Assembly: GCF_016783915.1 (NCBI RefSeq)
Contig: NZ_JADHVT010000007.1
Span: 1-64,000 of the forward strand
Length of the DNA: 64,000 bases
Direction of reading: 5' to 3'
Origin: Acidovorax sp.
Lineage (GTDB): Bacteria; Pseudomonadota; Gammaproteobacteria; Burkholderiales; Burkholderiaceae_C
Part shown: in pieces, positions 59,960-64,000 of the stretch
Layout: every line of letters starts with the position of its first letter
How positions within the stretch are numbered: the first letter of the stretch is position 1
Notes under the pieces: model-generated
What the model was told of the DNA's origin: nothing
Database searches by the model: none
What the model saw: only the letters and a program-made list of their open reading frames with translations
Made by a program: the position numbers and the translations under genes

Positions 59960-60451
59960 ATGACAGCCCCACTCACACCCGCGTCCCGCTATGCTTTGTC
60001 CAACGCACCCCATAGCAGCGTGGAAACCCTGAAGGCCGTCGTGTTGGCCATGCCGATGGCCCGCACGCTGGGGCTGCGCTTCGTCCATGCCGAGCCCGGC
60101 CGGGTGGAGGTAGAGATCCCGGTGAGCGAGGCCTTCAGCTTTCGCCCCGGCCAATTGCAGGCCACGGCGGTGTTTGCGGTGGCCGACTTTGCGGCGGTGG
60201 CGGCAGCAGGCAGCGTGTTGCCACCCGGCTGGACCAATGCCACCGTGGACACCACCTTGAAAATTGTGGCCCCTGCCCAGGGCGCATGCCTGCGGGCGCG
60301 GGGTCGCGTGGTGGATGCGGGGCGCCTGCTCACCGTCTGTGCCGCCGACGTGTGGGCGGTGGATGCCGCCGGGCAGGAGCGGTTGTGCGCCACGCTGCTG
60401 GCGACCGCGCGCAATGTCGACCTGGGGGCTACACGCCCACCCCGGGGCTGA
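59960..60451 (+). CDS. Hotdog-fold thioesterase-like protein (DUF4442/PaaI-like)
   Basis: A 163-residue protein, placed from 59960 (MTAPLTPASRYAL; TGGAGA lies about 10 bp upstream). The hotdog core reads LGLRFVHAEPGRVEVEIPVS, QATAVFAVADFAAVAAAG, then ATVDTTLKIVAPAQGACLRA and AADVWAVDAAGQERLCATLLATARN, the pattern of the PaaI/DUF4442 thioesterases, with the acidic residue in VADFAA as a candidate catalytic site. Such enzymes hydrolyse acyl-CoA thioesters. It is paired with the MerR gene. The substrate is unknown. Confidence 0.8.
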   Translation: MTAPLTPASRYALSNAPHSSVETLKAVVLAMPMARTLGLRFVHAEPGRVEVEIPVSEAFSFRPGQLQATAVFAVADFAAVAAAGSVLPPGWTNATVDTTLKIVAPAQGACLRARGRVVDAGRLLTVCAADVWAVDAAGQERLCATLLATARNVDLGATRPPRG

Positions 60452-60468
60452 TCGCTTCGCAGCGCCCG

Positions 60469-61569
60469 TCAGGCTTTCTGGCGCCGTGCCCGCACCGCCG
60501 CCGCCAGTCCTTCAAGCACCGGCACGGTTTGCGCCAGGCTGATGCAGGCATCCGTCACTGACACGCCATGCGTCAACGGCTGGCCGGGCACGATGTCCTG
60601 TCGGCCTTCCTGCAGGTGGCTCTCGATCATCAGGCCGGTGATGCGTGCGTCGCCTGCGGCAATCTGTTGCGCCACTTCTGCCGCCACTGTGATCTGGCGC
60701 TGGTGCTGCTTGCTGCTGTTGGCGTGGCTCACGTCGATCATCACCTGTTCGCGTAGGCCTGCGGCCTGCAGCAGCGCACAGGCGGCGTCCACGTCGGTCT
60801 TTTGGTAGTTGGGCTGCTTGCCGCCCCGCAGGATCACGTGGCAGTCCTGGTTGCCACGGGTCTCAAAAATGGCCGCCTGGCCCATCTTGGTCATGCCCAT
60901 GAAGGCGTGCGACGCCTGTGCCGCCTGGATCGCGTCGCTCGCCACCTTGATGCCACCGTCGGTGCCGTTCTTGAAACCCACCGGGCAACTCAGGCCGCTG
61001 GCCAGCTGGCGGTGGCTCTGGCTCTCGGTCGTGCGCGCGCCGATGGCGCCCCAGCTCACCAGGTCGCTGATGAACTGTGGCGAGAGCAGGTCCAGAAACT
61101 CGGTGCCCACGGGCAGACCGGTGGCCAGCACGTCCAGCAGCAGCTTGCGCGCCAGCTCCAGCCCTTCGTTGATGGCGAAGCTGCCGTCCAGGTGCGGGTC
61201 GTTGATATAGCCTTTCCAGCCGACGGTGGTGCGGGGCTTCTCAAAGTACACGCGCATCACGATCAGCAGGTCGTCCTTCAGCGCATCGGCCTGTGCCTTC
61301 AGGGCCTGGGCGTATTCCATGGCTTGGGCATGGTCGTGGATGGAGCAGGGCCCCACCACCACCACCAGCCGGTCGTCCTGCCCATGCAGCACGCGCGAGA
61401 TGGCGGCACGACTGGATTCAACCAAGGCCTGCGCAGCCTCGGGTGCGGGCAGCCATTCCTGCAGCAGCGCCGGTGTGATGAGCGGTCGCACGGCCTTGAT
61501 GCGCGTGTCATCAATGCGCGTGGTGTCGTGGGTGGAGATGGGGGTGGCGGAGCGGTGTGCGTGGGTCAT
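60469..61569 (-). CDS. aroG: 3-deoxy-7-phosphoheptulonate (DAHP) synthase, class I
   Basis: A 366-residue enzyme that joins phosphoenolpyruvate and erythrose-4-phosphate, the first step of the shikimate pathway. The start at 61569 (MTHAHRSATPIST) fits; 24 open upstream codons show no similarity. Conserved segments are VVVVGPCSIHDHAQAMEYA, RVYFEKPRTTVGWKGYINDP, VGFKNGTDGGIKVA, and MIDVSHANSSKQH with the metal His. The class I-alpha length and the N-terminal regulatory extension imply feedback inhibition by an aromatic amino acid, but which one cannot be read; aroF or aroH are equally valid names. Confidence 0.94.
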   Translation of the reverse strand: MTHAHRSATPISTHDTTRIDDTRIKAVRPLITPALLQEWLPAPEAAQALVESSRAAISRVLHGQDDRLVVVVGPCSIHDHAQAMEYAQALKAQADALKDDLLIVMRVYFEKPRTTVGWKGYINDPHLDGSFAINEGLELARKLLLDVLATGLPVGTEFLDLLSPQFISDLVSWGAIGARTTESQSHRQLASGLSCPVGFKNGTDGGIKVASDAIQAAQASHAFMGMTKMGQAAIFETRGNQDCHVILRGGKQPNYQKTDVDAACALLQAAGLREQVMIDVSHANSSKQHQRQITVAAEVAQQIAAGDARITGLMIESHLQEGRQDIVPGQPLTHGVSVTDACISLAQTVPVLEGLAAAVRARRQKA

Positions 61570-61662
61570 GGTGGCTCCGATTGTCGCGGAGCTGGATTGC
61601 AGCCCCTTGTGGCGACCGAACCAGGGCATGGCCGTCAGCACTGGCTGCGGGGGGGAAACTAT

Positions 61663-62172
61663 CTACGGCCTGCGAAACGCCGCGTTCTGCCGCGCCCAGT
61701 GGCGCGACTGCAGGTGGTCCACGCGCACCGTGCCACCCGTGGAAGGCGCGTGCACAAAGCGTCCTTCGCCCACGTAGATGCCGGCATGGCTGGGTTGCCG
61801 GCCTGTGCCAAACACCACCAGATCGCCTGCGCGCAGTTCGCTGCCGTCGATGGGGAAGCCCCAGGTGTTGAGTTGCGCCACCGTGCGCGGTGGCGGCGTA
61901 CCCACCTGGTTGCGGTACACATAACCGATGAGGCCGCTGCAATCAAAACCCGAGTCGGGGGTGTTGCCGCCGTAGCGGTACGGCGTACCCACCAGGCCCA
62001 GCGCGTGGATGGCGATGTCATGCGCCTGCTCCGCCGTCAGCGGCGGCGTGGTGCGGATGGGGCCCGATGCATTGGGTGAAGAAGGTGGCGGCCGTGAGGT
62101 GCCGCAGCCGGCGAGCACCAGCAGGGCGGCAGTACAAGCGGCGGCAAGGCCCGGACGAAGAAGAGCGCGCAT
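61663..62172 (-). CDS. NlpC/P60 family cell-wall hydrolase lipoprotein
   Basis: A 169-residue lipoprotein. From 62172 the signal MRALLRPGLAAACTAALLVL ends in LAGC, a lipobox; a Pro/Ser linker follows. The NlpC/P60 domain starts near residue 55: LGLVGTPYRYGGNTPDSGFD, catalytic Cys in DCSGLIGYVY, His in SHAGIYVGEGRFVHAP. It is the smallest form of D,L-endopeptidases that cut peptidoglycan stem peptides (Spr/NlpC type), acting in the periplasm. 93 bp separate it from the DAHP synthase gene. Confidence 0.92.
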   Translation of the reverse strand: MRALLRPGLAAACTAALLVLAGCGTSRPPPSSPNASGPIRTTPPLTAEQAHDIAIHALGLVGTPYRYGGNTPDSGFDCSGLIGYVYRNQVGTPPPRTVAQLNTWGFPIDGSELRAGDLVVFGTGRQPSHAGIYVGEGRFVHAPSTGGTVRVDHLQSRHWARQNAAFRRP

Positions 62173-62235
62173 GCACGCGAGGGTAATGGATGGAGCGCGG
62201 GACCTGTACCTACCCCACCGGCGGTCTGGGGATAT

Positions 62236-62290
62236 TGGCCAACAATGCCGCCAGCGCTTGTCCATCCAGCGCCAGCAGCTATCTTTTTAC
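62236..62290. repeat. Dispersed intergenic palindromic repeat, copy 11
   Basis: Reverse orientation. On the minus strand it reads AAGATAGCTGCTGGCGCTGG, ATGGAC, AAGCGCTGGCGGC. It lies between leuA and the NlpC/P60 gene. Confidence 0.75.
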
Positions 62291-62343
62291 AACACCCCAA
62301 GGATCCTTGTCGCTCCGTTCGCACAGAGGTTCCCGTGTGCCTG

Positions 62344-64000
62344 TCACGCCACTGCAGTTGCGATGGCGTCCGTGGCGGCGCGCCGCGCCATCAGCCGATT
62401 GGCCACGCTCACGATGGCTTGCACCGAGGCGGTCACGATGTTGTGGCTGGCGCCTGCTCCAAAAGTGGAGCCTGCCACGCCGTCCATGGCAGCTTCCACA
62501 ATGGCCATCGCCTGCGCGTTGGCGCCCGTTCCGGTGGCGCGTTCCTCGTAGTGGTCCACCCGCAGTGGCACGCCCAGTGCATCCACCGTGGCGGCAATCG
62601 GCCCGTTGCCCTGGCCGCGCAGGGTCTGGCGCGTGCCGTCGATGGTCACGTCCAGCTCGATGCCCTGGCCGTCTTCATCGATGCGGTGGCTGTGGCAGGT
62701 GATGGCGGCCTGTGTTGTGGCGTGTACGGGGGCCTGCAGGTAAGTGGCCTGGAACAGGCTCCACAACGCATCGCCTGTCATCTCGCTTTCGCTCGCGTCC
62801 GTCTGGCGCTGCACCACGGCGCTGAACTCCACCTGCATGCGGCGCGGCATCACCACGCCATGTTCACGTTCGAGCAAGAAGGCGATGCCACCCTTGCCCG
62901 ACTGGCTGTTCACGCGGATCACGCTGTCGTAGGTACGGCCGAGGTCGGCCGGGTCGATGGGCAGGTAGGGTACTTCCCACAAGGCGTTCGGGTCTTGCGC
63001 GGCAAAGCCCTTCTTGATCGCGTCCTGGTGCGAGCCCGAAAACGCGGTGAACACCAGGTCGCCCGCATACGGGTGGCGTGGATGCACGGGCAGCGAGGTA
63101 CATTCCTCGGCAATGCGCGCGACCGAGGTGATGTCCGAGAAGTCCAGGTTCGGCTGCACGCCCTGCGTGTACATGTTGAGCGCCAAGGTCACGATGTCCA
63201 CATTGCCGCAGCGCTCGCCGTTGCCAAAGAGGCAGCCTTCCACGCGGTCGGCCCCAGCCATCATTGCGAGTTCTGCCGCCGCCACGCCGGTGCCCCGGTC
63301 GTTGTGCGGGTGCACTGACAGCACGATGTGCTCGCGCGGTGTGAGGTGGCGATCCATCCACTCGATCTGGTCGGCAAACACGTTGGGCGTGGCGTTCTCT
63401 ACCGTGGTGGGCAGGTTGATGATGACGGGGCGGCCGGGGCCGGCGTTCCACGCGGCAATCGCGGTCTGGCAGGCCTTGAGGGACACGCTGAGTTCGGTGG
63501 CGCTGAAGGTCTCTGGCGAGTACTGCAAGGTCCACTCTGTGCCCGGCTGCGCATCGGTGAGCTGCTTGAGGTAGCCCACATGGTGCGCGATGAGCTGCAT
63601 CACCTGCGTCACGTTCATGCCAAACACGATGCGCCGCCACGCGGGCGCGGTGGCGTTGTACAGGTGCACGATGGCGCGGGGTGCGCCTTTCACGGCCTCC
63701 ACGGTGCGTGCGATAAGGTCCTCGCGCGACTGGGTCATGACCATGATGGTCACGTCGTCGGGGATGAGGTTTTCGTCGATGAGGCGGCGCACAAAGTCGA
63801 AATCGATTTGCGACGCGGCCGGAAAGCCGACTTCGATTTCCTTGAATCCGATGCGCACCAGCTCATGGAAGAGCTTCATCTTGCGCTCGCCGTTCATCGG
63901 CTCGAACAGCGCCTGGTTGCCGTCGCGCAGGTCGGTGGAGAGCCACACGGGCGCGCGGGTGATGCTGCGGGTGGGCCATTGGCGGTCAGTCAATGCGACG
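62344..64000 (-). CDS. leuA: 2-isopropylmalate synthase LeuA (5' end beyond the window)
   Basis: At least 551 residues are visible; the gene enters from the right edge, so the first few codons are missing. It condenses acetyl-CoA with 2-ketoisovalerate, the committed step of leucine synthesis. The catalytic TIM barrel shows [16 protein letters not shown] at its start, and the metal/active-site motifs [17 protein letters not shown] and [20 protein letters not shown]. The C-terminal part (from about residue 430 of the visible sequence) is the leucine-binding regulatory domain. This is the long, fungal-like class. An apparent TTG start at 63993 is only a mid-gene codon, since the frame stays open to the edge. 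Confidence 0.95.
   Translation of the reverse strand, partial: VALTDRQWPTRSITRAPVWLSTDLRDGNQALFEPMNGERKMKLFHELVRIGFKEIEVGFPAASQIDFDFVRRLIDENLIPDDVTIMVMTQSREDLIARTVEAVKGAPRAIVHLYNATAPAWRRIVFGMNVTQVMQLIAHHVGYLKQLTDAQPGTEWTLQYSPETFSATELSVSLKACQTAIAAWNAGPGRPVIINLPTTVENATPNVFADQIEWMDRHLTPREHIVLSVHPHNDRGTGVAAAELAMMAGADRVEGCLFGNGERCGNVDIVTLALNMYTQGVQPNLDFSDITSVARIAEECTSLPVHPRHPYAGDLVFTAFSGSHQDAIKKGFAAQDPNALWEVPYLPIDPADLGRTYDSVIRVNSQSGKGGIAFLLEREHGVVMPRRMQVEFSAVVQRQTDASESEMTGDALWSLFQATYLQAPVHATTQAAITCHSHRIDEDGQGIELDVTIDGTRQTLRGQGNGPIAATVDALGVPLRVDHYEERATGTGANAQAMAIVEAAMDGVAGSTFGAGASHNIVTASVQAIVSVANRLMARRAATDAIATAVA

Noticed and set aside
54255-64000. A by-eye GC-skew switch at the proposed origin
   Set aside because: Single-line counts of G and C on the plus strand were mixed on the right side, and gene direction biases them. 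A proper cumulative calculation is required, so I did not use skew as evidence.
63993-64000. TTG at 63993 as the true start of leuA
   Set aside because: The frame stays open to the window edge and LeuA proteins of this class have several more residues before the DRQWP motif, so the start lies outside.

Overview
The window reads as GC-rich chromosomal DNA of a betaproteobacterium, most likely Burkholderiales/Comamonadaceae (Acidovorax-like). The grounds are the protein families, the mnmG-rsmG-lysE-parA...parB cluster, branched-chain-type ABC cassettes tied to acyl-CoA metabolism, and a dispersed intergenic palindromic repeat with eleven copies here. I see no rRNA, tRNA, CRISPR array, transposase or prophage. 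Coding density is high. The one clear compositional outlier is an AT-rich gene at 49.1-51.0 kb.

Layout. 0-7.4 kb: envelope and accessory genes (two lipoprotein hydrolases, a DUF1993 protein, an MFS exporter divergent from an AraC regulator, a secreted protein with two similar C-terminal units, a flavin reductase). 7.4-11.1 kb: a four-gene lipoprotein operon (COG3014, YcfL, LpoB, CsgG-like), probably controlling peptidoglycan synthesis. 11.4-13.5 kb: a membrane methyltransferase and an unknown secreted protein. 13.7-20.2 kb: the chromosome-segregation and tRNA-modification block mnmG-rsmG-lysE-parA-hydrolase-membrane protein-cupin-parB, with parS sites inside rsmG and mnmG and in the decayed gene beyond. 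21-30 kb: mixed metabolic genes, including an ECF41 sigma factor and its carboxymuconolactone-decarboxylase partner, both preceded by perfect ECF41-type promoters. 30.5-35.5 kb: a chemoreceptor and a copper-efflux locus (copA divergent from copZ-cueR, each with a 19-bp-spacer MerR-type promoter). 35.6-38.4 kb: a broken type I restriction system in which the start of hsdS is fused to the end of hsdR. 38.5-47.2 kb: a TetR regulator divergent from a complete liv-type ABC transporter, acyl-CoA ligase and enoyl-CoA hydratase. 47.3-48.9 kb: pirin and ChaC. 49.1-51.0 kb: an AT-rich secreted glycoside-hydrolase-like gene. 51.1-53.1 kb: rdgC and a Spy/CpxP-like protein.

The most striking stretch is the 1.1-kb gene-free region at 53.2-54.1 kb. 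It contains two copies, about 620 bp apart, of the same module: a perfect DnaA box, about 118 bp further on a TTGTCCACA box, then 14 nt, then CTACTACTAC triplets running into an AT-rich tract. This is the architecture of a bacterial basal origin-unwinding region (DnaA boxes plus DnaA-trio). With parABS about 35 kb away, I infer a replication origin, possibly the chromosomal oriC, with a duplicated unwinding unit.

54.2-64 kb: a 1630-residue GAF/PAS/GGDEF/EAL protein beside the origin, a MerR regulator with a thioesterase-fold protein, a DAHP synthase, an NlpC/P60 lipoprotein and the 3' part of leuA, which runs off the right edge.
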